Shown here piece by piece: positions 39,148 to 47,859 of a stretch of 64,000 nucleotides of DNA. The notes beneath the pieces are model-generated. The model did not search any database. It was not told where the DNA came from and saw only the letters and a list, made by a program, of their open reading frames with translations. A program made the position numbers and the translations under genes. The first letter of the stretch is position 1. Each line of letters starts with the position of its first letter. Where the stretch lies: contig NZ_JANYMP010000010.1 of assembly GCF_025061645.1 (NCBI RefSeq), positions 284,141-348,140 of the forward strand, read 5' to 3'. Origin of the DNA: Umezawaea endophytica. GTDB lineage: Bacteria > Actinomycetota > Actinomycetes > Mycobacteriales > Pseudonocardiaceae.

Positions 39148-40149
39148 TCAGTACTCCTTGATCGCGTGGAGGCCCTGGCGCACGAGCGGCAGGGTGAAGG
39201 AGCCGAGCTGGGAGAACCCCGCGCCGACCGTCTTGCCGGTGGTGTAGCGGTAGTGGATCCCCTCGAGGATCACGGCGAGCTTGAAGTAGCCGAACGCGAC
39301 GTACCAGCCGAGGTTGGACACGTCCGCGCCGGTGCGGGCCGCGTAGCGGGCGACCAGGTCCTCGGCGGTGGGGAAGCCCGGCAGCGACGGGACGGTGCCG
39401 GTGATCGGGTCCTCGTCGATGCCCAGGCCGTGCCAGTACACGTGCAGCAGGCCGACGTCGGCCAGCGGGTCGCCCAGCGTCGCCATCTCCCAGTCGAGCA
39501 CCGCGCTGATCCCGAGCGGGTCACGGGTGACCAGCACGTTGTCCAGCCGGTAGTCGCCGTGCACGATCGTGGACCGCGCCGACTCCGGGACGCGGTCGCC
39601 CAGCTTGTCGCGCAGCTCGTCGATGCCCTCCAGGTCACGGCTGCGCGAGGCGTCGAGCTGCTTGCCCCACCGCTTCACCTGCCGGACCAGGAACCCCTCG
39701 GGGCGGCCGAAGTCGGCCAGGCCCACCGAGTCGGGGTCGACGTCGTGCAGGTCGGCGAGCACGTCCACCAGCCGGTCCGACAGCACCCGCGCGTCGGCGG
39801 GGGTGAGCCAGTCGCACTGCGCCCGGTCGCGCAGCGCGGCGCCCGCGACCTCCTCCATCAGGTAGAACGGCGCGCCCAGCACGTCGGGGTCGGTGCACAG
39901 CAGCTCCGCGTGCGGCACGGGCACCGCGGTGTCGGCCAGCGCGGAGATGACCCGGTGCTCGCGGGTCATGTCGTGCGCGGTGGCCAGCACGTGGCCCAGC
40001 GGCGGGCGGCGCAGCACCCACCGGTCCTGCCCGTCGGTCACCCGGTAGGTCAGGTTGGAGCGGCCGCCGGGGATCAGCTCGCCGGTCAGCGGCCCCTTGC
40101 CGAGGTAGGCGGCGAGCTTGTCCAGGTCCAGGCCCGGCAGGTCGGTCAC
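39148..40149 (-). CDS. APH-like phosphotransferase (ACAD10/11 kinase-domain type)
   Basis: A 333-residue aminoglycoside-phosphotransferase-fold kinase. GELIPGGRSNLTYRVTDGQD is the nucleotide loop, WVLRRPPLGHVL carries the Lys/Arg region of the family, STIVHGDYRLDNVLVT is the catalytic loop (H-G-D-x-x-x-x-N) and ISAVLDWEMATLGDPLADVG holds the metal Asp. These motifs match the kinase domain of ACAD10/11, which phosphorylates 4-hydroxyacyl-CoA. The GTG overlaps the HAD stop by four bases, and the ACAD gene follows three bases after its stop. Confidence 0.9.
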   Translation of the reverse strand: MTDLPGLDLDKLAAYLGKGPLTGELIPGGRSNLTYRVTDGQDRWVLRRPPLGHVLATAHDMTREHRVISALADTAVPVPHAELLCTDPDVLGAPFYLMEEVAGAALRDRAQCDWLTPADARVLSDRLVDVLADLHDVDPDSVGLADFGRPEGFLVRQVKRWGKQLDASRSRDLEGIDELRDKLGDRVPESARSTIVHGDYRLDNVLVTRDPLGISAVLDWEMATLGDPLADVGLLHVYWHGLGIDEDPITGTVPSLPGFPTAEDLVARYAARTGADVSNLGWYVAFGYFKLAVILEGIHYRYTTGKTVGAGFSQLGSFTLPLVRQGLHAIKEY

Positions 40150-40793
40150 GGCTTCACTCCCAGGTCGGCGAGCGCGGCACGGGTGCTGTCCGCGTCGGTG
40201 TGCAGGTGGGCGTGCAGGCCCACGGCCTTGGCGCCGTCGACGTTGACCTGCATGTCGTCGAAGAACACGCACCGCTCCGCTGGCAGGTCCAGCAGGTCCA
40301 GGGTGTGGGTGAAGATCGCCGGGTCCGGTTTGCGCAGGCCGACCCGGCCGCTGATGACGAGCGTGTCGAACAGCTCCAGCAGCAGCTCCTCGGGGTAGCC
40401 CTCGCCCCAGCTATTGGACAGCAGCACCGTGCGCACGCCGCTCGCGCGGACCTCGCGGACCAGCTCCACCATCGCCGGGTCGGTGTTCGCGGTGCCGAAC
40501 ATGCGGCGCAGCAGCCCCTTGGCGACGATCTCGCCGCCGTCGGCGGTCATCAGCTCGGCGGCCAGCAGCCGCTCGAACTCCGCCACCGGCAGCGCGCCGG
40601 TCTCCAGCAGCGCCACCGGGTTGTCCGGGAGCGCGTCGCGCCCCATCCAGCCGCGGATGGTCGTCCGGTAGCGGTCGCGGTCGATGTTCTCGGTCCGCAT
40701 CCAGTCCTCGACGAACCGCGGCACCGACACCGTGAGCACTCCGCCCCAGTCCAGCACCACCGCGTCGATCTGCCGTTCGTCGTCGTTGCCCAC
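40146..40793 (-). CDS. HAD-like hydrolase (HAD-IA, ACAD10 N-domain type)
   Basis: A 215-residue HAD protein. Motif I is VVLDWGGVLTVSVPRF, in which the usual second Asp (D-x-D) is Gly; motif II is TVLLSNSWGEG; motif III/IV KPDPAIFTHTL with D-D in CVFFDDMQVNVDGAKAVGL. The loss of the second Asp makes a canonical phosphatase less sure, but this DxG form is also seen in soluble-epoxide-hydrolase N-domains and the ACAD10 HAD domain as I recall. It is the first gene of the operon. The GTG at 40793 has no strong ribosome binding site. Confidence 0.85.
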   Translation of the reverse strand: MGNDDERQIDAVVLDWGGVLTVSVPRFVEDWMRTENIDRDRYRTTIRGWMGRDALPDNPVALLETGALPVAEFERLLAAELMTADGGEIVAKGLLRRMFGTANTDPAMVELVREVRASGVRTVLLSNSWGEGYPEELLLELFDTLVISGRVGLRKPDPAIFTHTLDLLDLPAERCVFFDDMQVNVDGAKAVGLHAHLHTDADSTRAALADLGVKP

Positions 40794-40908
40794 GACCGGG
40801 AGCGTACCGACCAGTTGGTATGTCGGCAATGGGGGCGCCGATCCGAGTCCACGCGAGGTATCCCCGCGCCGCACGGGACACTCTTGATCTGTGTGGGGGG
40901 TGAGCGAC

Positions 40909-42774
40909 ATGTCGGTCGTTCCGGAACGGGACGAAGCGGAATCGATGGTGGCGTCGGGAGAACGCGCGCTGCACGTCGACGGTGACCTGGCGGGGGCGCG
41001 CTGCTGGTTCACCAAGGCCTACGAGGTGGCCGAGCGCGTCGGCGACGAGCGGCTGATGGCGCTGGCCGCGGTCGGGCTCGGCGGGCTGTGGGTGCACGAG
41101 CACCGCACCGCCGCCGACGCCGCCTCCGTCGAGGCGCACCAGCGCGAGGCGCTGCGAGCGCTGGACCCAGCGTCGTCGCTGGCGCTGCGGATGCGGACCC
41201 GGCTGGCCGCCGAGGCCGACTACCGGGCGCAGCGCTCGACCACGATCATGCCGCTGGTGGCCGAGGCCCGCGAGGCGGGCGACCTGGTGGCGCTGTCGGA
41301 GGCGCTGAGCCTGGCCCACCACTGCCTGCTCGGCCCCCAGGACGCCGAGCTGCGGCTGCGGCTGGCCGAGGAACTGCTGCGCGTCGGCTCGCGCACCGGA
41401 CGCCCCAGCGACGTGGTGATGGGCCTGCTGTGGCGCACCGTCGACCTGTTCCTGCTCGGCGACGCGCACGCCGAGCGCTCGCTGGCCGAGCTGTCGGCGT
41501 CGGAGGCCGCGGACCGCAACGCCGCCGTCTCGTTCGTCCGCACCGCACTGCGGGTCATGCTCGACGTCCGCGCGGGCCGCTTGGACGACGCCGAGAAACT
41601 CGCCCACGAGTGCGCCGCGCAGGGCCGCACCACCGGCGACGCCGACCACGTCGGCTGGTACGGCGCGCAACTGGTCGCGATCCGCTGGTACCAGGGCCGG
41701 GTCGCCGAACTGGTCGCGGTGCTGGGCGAGATCGCCAACTCCCCCACGCTCAGCGCCACCGACGACGCGTTCGTCGCCGGGCTGGCCGTCGCCGCCGCGT
41801 CCGCGGGCGACACCCGCATGGCCCGCGGCGCGCTCGCCCGGCTGCGCGGTGACGGCTTCGAGCACCTCGCCCGCTCCAGCACATGGCTGTGCGCGATGAA
41901 CGGCGCCGTGGAGGCCGCCGCGCTGCTGGGCGACACCGACACCGCCGCGCAGGTCTACCCGCTGCTGCTGCCCCACGCGCGGCTGCCGGTGATGGCGAGC
42001 CTGGCGGCGGCCTGCTTCGGCTCGGCCCAGCACGCGCTGGGCGTGGCCTCGCTCGTGCTCGGCGAGACCGAGCGCGCCGTCACGCACTTCCGCGCCGCCG
42101 TGGAGCAGAACGCCGCCCTGGGCCACTGGCCCGCCGCCGCGCTGTCGCGCAACCGGCTCGCCGAGGCGCTGGCCGCCCGCGGCGAGACGTGGGCCGCGGA
42201 GGTCGAGCGCTCCGCCGCCGCGCGGGAGGCCGCGTCGATGGGCATGGCGCTGCCCCAACCGGCGCGAGGAGCGCTGGTGTGCACGCGGACGGGTCGGCGG
42301 TGGCGGCTCGAACTCGGCGAGCGCGCCGTCGTCGTGGACGACTCGGTGGGCGTCCGGTACCTGGCGACGCTGGTGGCGAACCCGGCCGTGGAGATCCCCG
42401 CCATCGAACTCGCCGATGGCTGCGTGCCGGAGGTCCGCACCGCCCAGCCGGTCCTCGACGACGCCGCGCTGCGCCAGTACCGGCAGCGCCTGGCCCAGTT
42501 GCGCGAGGAGATCGCCGAGGCCGAGGCCGCCCACCAGGAGGCGCGGGTGGCCCGGCTGCGGGCGGACGCGGACTGGCTGGCCGACGAACTGCGCGGGTCG
42601 ACCGGCCTGGGTGGTCGCGCGCGCCAGTTCGCCGACAACCCCGAACGGGCGCGCATCGCCGTCGGCAAGGCGATCCGCCGCGCGCTCGACCGCGTCGCCG
42701 CCGCCGACCCCGTGCTCGGCGAGCACCTGCGCGGCAGCGTGCAGACCGGGATGAGGTGCTGCTACCAGCCATAG
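40909..42774 (+). CDS. TPR-like protein with conserved actinomycete C-terminal domain
   Basis: About 621 residues. The first 430 are helical repeats of TPR type (LAGARCWFTKAYEVAERVGD; RGRLDDAEK-like RAGRLDDAEKLAHECAAQGR). The C-terminal 170 residues carry RTGRRWRLELGERAVVVDDS, GVRYLATLVANPAVEIPAIE and QFADNPERARIAVGKAIRRA, with HLRGSVQTGMRCCYQP at the end; this tail is shared with large actinomycete ATPase regulators. There is no Walker A motif, so it is not itself an NTPase. A GGGGGG eight bases before the ATG at 40909 supports that start; GTG at 40891 and 40900 are in frame. It is divergent from the HAD operon. Confidence 0.8.
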   Translation: MSVVPERDEAESMVASGERALHVDGDLAGARCWFTKAYEVAERVGDERLMALAAVGLGGLWVHEHRTAADAASVEAHQREALRALDPASSLALRMRTRLAAEADYRAQRSTTIMPLVAEAREAGDLVALSEALSLAHHCLLGPQDAELRLRLAEELLRVGSRTGRPSDVVMGLLWRTVDLFLLGDAHAERSLAELSASEAADRNAAVSFVRTALRVMLDVRAGRLDDAEKLAHECAAQGRTTGDADHVGWYGAQLVAIRWYQGRVAELVAVLGEIANSPTLSATDDAFVAGLAVAAASAGDTRMARGALARLRGDGFEHLARSSTWLCAMNGAVEAAALLGDTDTAAQVYPLLLPHARLPVMASLAAACFGSAQHALGVASLVLGETERAVTHFRAAVEQNAALGHWPAAALSRNRLAEALAARGETWAAEVERSAAAREAASMGMALPQPARGALVCTRTGRRWRLELGERAVVVDDSVGVRYLATLVANPAVEIPAIELADGCVPEVRTAQPVLDDAALRQYRQRLAQLREEIAEAEAAHQEARVARLRADADWLADELRGSTGLGGRARQFADNPERARIAVGKAIRRALDRVAAADPVLGEHLRGSVQTGMRCCYQP

Positions 42775-42946
42775 CGGGTGCCTATCGGTGGAACGGCGTG
42801 GAACGGCGGCGTCACGCCTTGCGGGGTGACCGGCGGTTCTCCCGGAAGGCGGACGGATGTTCCACACCAGCTTCGGCACCAGCGGCACGGCTCCACGGCA
42901 CTCGGCGCGCGCGCCGTGGACCGGGTGTGCCACCTGAGCGGCCCGC

Positions 42947-42976
42947 GGTGGCCCGACGGATCGCCGTCGGGCCACC
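42947..42976. terminator. Bidirectional stem-loop terminator
   Basis: GGTGGCCCGACGG, loop ATCG, CCGTCGGGCCACC: a perfect 13-bp stem. It ends the lipoprotein gene (stop 42983, minus) and can end the TPR-like gene (stop 42774, plus). Confidence 0.8.
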
Positions 42977-42982
42977 GGGACG

Positions 42983-43516
42983 TCACCTGATCCCCGCCAC
43001 CTCCTGCTGGCAGGCGGAGTTGAGCGTCATGACCTCGTCGATGCCCTTGACCGGCCCGGTGATCGCGTTCGGGTCCACCTCGTCGGTGATCGTCGTGCCG
43101 ACGACGCCGGACTCGGTGTTCGTGGACACCTCGACGTTGGTGACGCCCTTGGCCCGCAGGCACGCCACGGTCTTCTCCGCGAACGCGTGGGCGTCGGGGT
43201 TGGTCGCGTCGAGTTCCCACGGCGGCAGCGGCAGCAGCGGGTCGCACTCCTGCTGGGTCGCCCGGTCGACCTTCTTGCCCTCGGTGCCCCTGGGCGCGAT
43301 GCCGTGCTTGTCCAGGCACTTCTGGTAGGGGGCGTAGACGACCTCCCGGTCGGCGTCGGTCATGTCCAGCCGCTGGCGCGCCCGTTCGGTCGAGGGGGCC
43401 GCCGCGGCGGTGGACGAGGCCGACGACGTGACGAGTGAGGCGACGCCGGTCGGCTGGGCCGGTGCGGAGCACGCGGCCAGCGCGACGGCCAGGACGAGGA
43501 GGCAGGAGGGCTTCAT
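42983..43516 (-). CDS. Hypothetical lipoprotein
   Basis: A 177-residue protein with a lipoprotein signal peptide: MKPSCLLVLAVALAAC, lipobox LAAC with Cys16. A Ser/Thr/Ala-rich linker follows, then a domain of about 110 residues with four cysteines (KCLDKHG, QECDPLL, ACLRAKG, NSACQQE) that may pair. I recognise no family. It is attached to the outer face of the membrane. The gap to the NIS synthetase upstream is 63 bp, so it may belong to the same transcript as the transporter operon. Confidence 0.8.
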   Translation of the reverse strand: MKPSCLLVLAVALAACSAPAQPTGVASLVTSSASSTAAAAPSTERARQRLDMTDADREVVYAPYQKCLDKHGIAPRGTEGKKVDRATQQECDPLLPLPPWELDATNPDAHAFAEKTVACLRAKGVTNVEVSTNTESGVVGTTITDEVDPNAITGPVKGIDEVMTLNSACQQEVAGIR

Positions 43517-43579
43517 AGCGGTGCAGCGTGGTCGGGTGGTGTCAGGGACCTGTTCGGTCGCCGTGGTGATCCGGTGGTG

Positions 43580-45346
43580 TCACCAGCCGTCGGGGGGTTC
43601 GATCCCGGTCACCGCGGCCAGCGGGTTGGGCACCTCGCCCGACGGGCGCACCGAGCGGTGGGCAGGCTGCTCGGCGTACCCGGTGACCAGCAGCCGGTCG
43701 CCGTTGAGCGGGTAGTGCGGGAGCCGGGGCCCGAGCAGGTCGACCGCGTCGATCCGCTCGGCGAGCGCGGGGAAGCGCCGCCGGTAGGCCTCGACCTCGC
43801 CGCGCACCCGTTCCCACAGGCCCGTCCCGGGCAGCAGCAGGTCCAGCGGCTGGCCGACACCGACCAGGAACGCGTTGACCAGGTAGGACCGCAGCGCGGG
43901 CCACGCCCGGCGCGGCAGCACCGGGTCGTGCTCGTCGGGTGCCGGACCGCGCTGCGGCACCGGCTCCAGCGACAGGCTCACGTCGTCGACGAGGTCCTTC
44001 ACCGCGATCCGCGCGGGCAGCCCGTCGGGGCCCTCGATGACCAGGATGTTCTGCCCGTGCGGGTTCACCGTCACGCCGTAGTGGAACAGCAGGTGCAGCA
44101 ACGGCCGCAGCAGGGCCCGCAGCAGCGCAGACACCCACACCCCCCGGTCCACACCCGCCCGTGCGACGAACTCCTCCACCAGCGGCTGCCCGTGCTGGTC
44201 GACGTGCAGCACCGCCGCCAGCGGCCACACCCGCTCGCCCGCGGTCAACCGGGGTTCGACCGGTTCGCGCCACACGCACGCCAGCGTCTCGCGCAGCCGG
44301 TAGGGCGAGCCCTCGATCCCGTCGACGCGGGGGTGCGCGACCGCCACCGAGGCGACCTCGCCCAGCAGTTCGGTGCGCCACCCGGCCAGCAGGTCGTCGC
44401 AGCCCCACAGGCCCTTGAGCCACTGGGTGATCACCGGCGCGGACTCGGCGATCTCGGGCAGCACCCCGCGCCACACGGTGGTGTTGAGGATCCGCAGCGG
44501 CAGCTTCACCTGGTGGCGGTCCACCCGGTCGACGTTGGACAGCGTGCGGATCGACTGCGTCGGCAGGTACTCGTCCGGCGCCTCGCCCAGCGGCACGATC
44601 CGGTCGCCCGCCACCTCCGGCGCCCACATCGTGGCCACCACGTTGTCGAACTGCCACGGGTGCACCGGCATCCACACGTACGCGTCGGGGTCCAGACCGC
44701 GCTCGCGCAGCACCGCCGTGAACGCCGCCACCGTCCCCGGATCCAGCTCCGCCTCGCGCAGCGCGTGCTCCGACAGCGCCGGGACCGACCGGAACCGGCC
44801 CAGCCCGCGGTGCACGGCCAGCCACGGCAGCCGCAGCACCCGCCGCGACTCCGGCGCGTACGCGGCGACGTCGGAGGCGGAGAACCCGATCCGGCCCTTG
44901 TTCGCCACCAGCCGCGGGTGGCCGGTCAGGTGCCCCTCCAGCTCGGTATGGTCGAGCTTCGCCACCTCCGCCACCGGCAGCGCGCTCGCCGCGAGCGCCA
45001 CGTCCGCGGCCAGCGTCGAGGTGATCTCCAGCAGGTAGTTCGCCAGCGTCACCGGCGCGACGCCCAGCACCCCGGCCGCCTCCACCAGGAACAATTGCAC
45101 GTCGTCGGCCGGGCCGGGGGCGCCGGGCCCGTAGCGGCCGACCGGGATCCGCCGCAGGCTCGCCGGGTCCACCCGCCACCCGCCGAACGCGCCGCGCGCC
45201 GCCGTGAACGCGTAGCGGACCGCGCCGAGGTCGAGCAGGTGGCCGTCGCCGTCGGGCTCGGGGCGTAGCAGGCCCTCGAACGCCAGCTCACCGATCAGCT
45301 TGCCCAGCAGCGCTGTCGACGCGGTGCGCCATCGCACACGGCTCAT
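43580..45346 (-). CDS. IucA/IucC-family NIS siderophore synthetase
   Basis: A 588-residue NRPS-independent siderophore synthetase. Visible motifs are GHPRLVANKGRIGFSASDVA (ATP-binding region), MPVHPWQFDNVV, PTQSIRTLSNVD, KLPLRILNTTVWRG, and HYGVTVNPHGQNILVIEG with IAVKDLVDDVSLSLE. These enzymes condense a carboxylate (citrate or a succinyl derivative) with an amine or alcohol to build a metal chelator. GGAGG six bases upstream fixes the ATG at 45346. It follows the ABC ATPase gene by 63 bp on the same strand. No amine-side biosynthesis genes are present, so a complete siderophore pathway is not visible here. Confidence 0.92.
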   Translation of the reverse strand: MSRVRWRTASTALLGKLIGELAFEGLLRPEPDGDGHLLDLGAVRYAFTAARGAFGGWRVDPASLRRIPVGRYGPGAPGPADDVQLFLVEAAGVLGVAPVTLANYLLEITSTLAADVALAASALPVAEVAKLDHTELEGHLTGHPRLVANKGRIGFSASDVAAYAPESRRVLRLPWLAVHRGLGRFRSVPALSEHALREAELDPGTVAAFTAVLRERGLDPDAYVWMPVHPWQFDNVVATMWAPEVAGDRIVPLGEAPDEYLPTQSIRTLSNVDRVDRHQVKLPLRILNTTVWRGVLPEIAESAPVITQWLKGLWGCDDLLAGWRTELLGEVASVAVAHPRVDGIEGSPYRLRETLACVWREPVEPRLTAGERVWPLAAVLHVDQHGQPLVEEFVARAGVDRGVWVSALLRALLRPLLHLLFHYGVTVNPHGQNILVIEGPDGLPARIAVKDLVDDVSLSLEPVPQRGPAPDEHDPVLPRRAWPALRSYLVNAFLVGVGQPLDLLLPGTGLWERVRGEVEAYRRRFPALAERIDAVDLLGPRLPHYPLNGDRLLVTGYAEQPAHRSVRPSGEVPNPLAAVTGIEPPDGW

Positions 45347-45409
45347 GTCCACCTCCCCGGCCGAGACCAAGATCAGTGTTCACCGGCGGTGGCGGTTTGC
45401 GCTACGGCC

Positions 45410-46978
45410 TCACGGGGTGGTGCTCGGCACTGCCGCGAGCAGCCTGCGGGTGTACTCGTGGCTCGGGTCGAGCAGCACCTGCTCCACCGTTCCCTGCTCG
45501 ACCAGCACGCCCTCGTGCATCACCGCGACCCGGTCCGCGATGCTCCACGCCAGCCCCAGGTCGTGGGTGATGATCAGCGCGGCCAGCCCCAGCTCGCGGC
45601 GCAGCCGCAGCAGTAGCGCCAGGATCTCGCCGCGCACCGACGCGTCGAGCGAGGCCACCGGCTCGTCGGCCACCAGCAGCCGAGGCCCCAGCGCCAGCGC
45701 TCCCGCGATCACCACCCGCTGCCGCTGCCCGCCCGACAGCTCGTGCGGCAGCACCGGGAAGAACTCCTCCGGCGGCCGCAGCTCGGCCTTGGCCAGCGCG
45801 TCGGCGACCAGCGCCGCCTCGTCGCCGGGCACCCGGTGGATGCGCAGGCCCTCGGCGACCGACTCGTACACCGTGTGCCGCGGGTTGAGCGCGCTGGTCG
45901 GGTCCTGGAGCACGAGCTGCACCTGCCGCCGGTACTCCCGCAGCCCCTTCGACGACGTCGGCAGATCCGCGCCCTCGAACAGCACCCGCCCGGCCGTCGG
46001 CGGGCGCAGCCCCAGCAGGGCGCGGGCGGTCGTGGTCTTGCCGGACCCCGACTCGCCGACCAGCGCCACGATCTCGCCGGACCCGATCTCCAGGTCGACG
46101 CCCTTGACGGCGGACACGACCCCGCCGCGGCCGCGGTAGTCGACCCGCAGGCCCTCGGCCCGCAGCAGCGGCGTGGACTCGCGCACCTCGTCCGGCTCGA
46201 CCTGCCGGAACGCCGGGTCGCCCACGACGGGGAACGCGGCGGCGAGCGCCTGGGTGTGCGGGTGGGTGGGGGCGGCGATCACCGACCGCGCCGGGCCCTG
46301 CTCGACGATCCGGCCGTGCCGCATGACCGCGAGCCGGTCGCACGTGCTCGCGAGCACCGACAGGTCGTGGCTGATCATGACCAGCCCGATGCCCTGCTCG
46401 GCGACCAGCCTGCTCAGCACCCCCAGGACCTGGGCCTGCACGATCACGTCCAGCGCCGTGGTCGGCTCGTCGGCGATCACCAGCTTCGGGTCGCACGCCA
46501 GCGCCATCGCGATCATGATCCGCTGCTTCTGCCCGCCCGAGAGCTCGTGCGGGTAGGACCGGGCCTTCGCCGCGGGCAGCTCGACCTGGTCGAGCAGGTC
46601 CGCCACGCGGGCGGTGCCGCCGTGCAGCCGGATCGGCTCGGCGATCTGCTCACCAACCCGCCGCACCGGGTTGAGGGCGTGCATGGCGCCCTGGAACACC
46701 ACCGACGCGCGCGCCCAGCGCACCGCCCGCAACCGGCCCCACCCCATCGTGACGACGTCCTCGCCGTCGAGCAGGACCTCCCCGTCCACGCGCGCGGACT
46801 TCGGCAGCAGCCGCAGCACCGACATGGCCAGGGTCGACTTGCCACACCCCGACTCACCGGCCAGGCCGAGGGTCTCGCCCGCCTCCAGCACCAGGTCCAC
46901 GTCGCGCACGGCGGTGACCTCACCGCGGTCGGTGCGGTAGCGCACCCCCAGACCGCGCAGTTCCAGCAGCGGGCTCAC
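45410..46978 (-). CDS. Peptide/metal-type ABC transporter, fused twin ATPase
   Basis: A 522-residue protein with two ABC domains in one chain, equivalent to DppD plus DppF. Domain 1: GESGCGKST (Walker A), ELSGGQKQRI (signature), LVIADEPTTALD (Walker B). Domain 2: GESGSGKTT, ELSGGQRQRVVIAG, LLVADEPVASLD. Both domains keep all catalytic residues. It powers the two permeases encoded just upstream. The GTG overlaps the permease stop by four bases (GTGA). The gene order is binding protein, permease, permease, fused ATPase, all coupled. Confidence 0.93.
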   Translation of the reverse strand: MSPLLELRGLGVRYRTDRGEVTAVRDVDLVLEAGETLGLAGESGCGKSTLAMSVLRLLPKSARVDGEVLLDGEDVVTMGWGRLRAVRWARASVVFQGAMHALNPVRRVGEQIAEPIRLHGGTARVADLLDQVELPAAKARSYPHELSGGQKQRIMIAMALACDPKLVIADEPTTALDVIVQAQVLGVLSRLVAEQGIGLVMISHDLSVLASTCDRLAVMRHGRIVEQGPARSVIAAPTHPHTQALAAAFPVVGDPAFRQVEPDEVRESTPLLRAEGLRVDYRGRGGVVSAVKGVDLEIGSGEIVALVGESGSGKTTTARALLGLRPPTAGRVLFEGADLPTSSKGLREYRRQVQLVLQDPTSALNPRHTVYESVAEGLRIHRVPGDEAALVADALAKAELRPPEEFFPVLPHELSGGQRQRVVIAGALALGPRLLVADEPVASLDASVRGEILALLLRLRRELGLAALIITHDLGLAWSIADRVAVMHEGVLVEQGTVEQVLLDPSHEYTRRLLAAVPSTTP

Positions 46979-47859
46979 CGGTCTCCCCTCAGCCTCGGGT
47001 TCAGCACCGTCTCCAACGCGCGTCCCACCAGCGTGAACGCCAGCACGATCACCACCACACCCAGCCCCGGCGGCAGCAGGAACCACCACGCCCGCTGCGA
47101 CACCGCGCCGTGCAGGTTCGCCGCGCGCAGCATCGACCCCCACGACACCATCGACGGGTCGCCCAGCCCCAGGAACGACAGGGTCGCCTCCGCCACGATC
47201 GCGTTGGCCACCGTCAGCGTCGTGTTCACGAACACCAGCGGCAGCACCGCGGGCAGCACGTGACGGCCGATCACGTGCGCGTGCCCGCCACCGAGCACCT
47301 TCGCGCGTTCGATGAACGGCCGCGCCTCCACGCTCAGCGTCTGCGCCCGCACCAGCCGCGCCGACGACGCCCACGACGTCACGCCGATCGCCAGCACGAT
47401 CGTCCCGATCCCGCGCGGCAGCACCGTGGACAACGCGATGGCGAGCACCAGCGACGGCAGCACCAGGAAGAAGTTCGTCACCCACATCAGCCCCGCCGAC
47501 GCCCACCCGCCGAAGTGCGCGGCCGTGACGCCGACCAGGGTGCCGATGGCCACCGACAGCACGGTCGCGGTCAGCCCGATCAGCAGCGAGATCCGGCTGC
47601 CCCACCACGTCAGCAGCAGCACGGAGCGGCCGGTGTGGTCGGTGCCGAACCAGTACTCGCCGCTGGGCGGCTGCCACCGGTCACCGGCGGCCTTCGTCAC
47701 GTCCAGGCCGGTCGCGTCGGTGACCAGCGGCGCGAGCAGCGCCAGCACCACGACCACCCCCAGCACGACCAGCCCGACCAGGCCACCGCGGTTGCGGGTG
47801 AACTCCCGCCACGTCGAGGAGACCGCCGCCCTGCGGCGCTGCCACACGATGCTCGTCAC
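46975..47859 (-). CDS. ABC transporter permease, DppC/OppC-type
   Basis: A 294-residue inner-membrane permease. FTRNRGGLVGLVVLGVVVVL is the first membrane segment, then WFGTDHTGRSVLLLTWWGSR, the DppC-type periplasmic start, and EAx3-G-like VLGGGHAHVIGRHVLPAVLP is the cytoplasmic loop that contacts the ATPase. The GTG overlaps the previous permease stop by four bases and its stop overlaps the ATPase start by four bases. Confidence 0.92.
   Translation of the reverse strand: MTSIVWQRRRAAVSSTWREFTRNRGGLVGLVVLGVVVVLALLAPLVTDATGLDVTKAAGDRWQPPSGEYWFGTDHTGRSVLLLTWWGSRISLLIGLTATVLSVAIGTLVGVTAAHFGGWASAGLMWVTNFFLVLPSLVLAIALSTVLPRGIGTIVLAIGVTSWASSARLVRAQTLSVEARPFIERAKVLGGGHAHVIGRHVLPAVLPLVFVNTTLTVANAIVAEATLSFLGLGDPSMVSWGSMLRAANLHGAVSQRAWWFLLPPGLGVVVIVLAFTLVGRALETVLNPRLRGDR

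Noticed and set aside
37975-40398. An 807-residue open frame on the + strand.
   Set aside because: It is antisense to the acyl-CoA dehydrogenase, APH and HAD genes, is low-complexity and has no family resemblance.
42778-42990. A 70-residue frame after the TPR-like gene.
   Set aside because: It runs into the terminator stem-loop and has no ribosome binding site or coding pattern.
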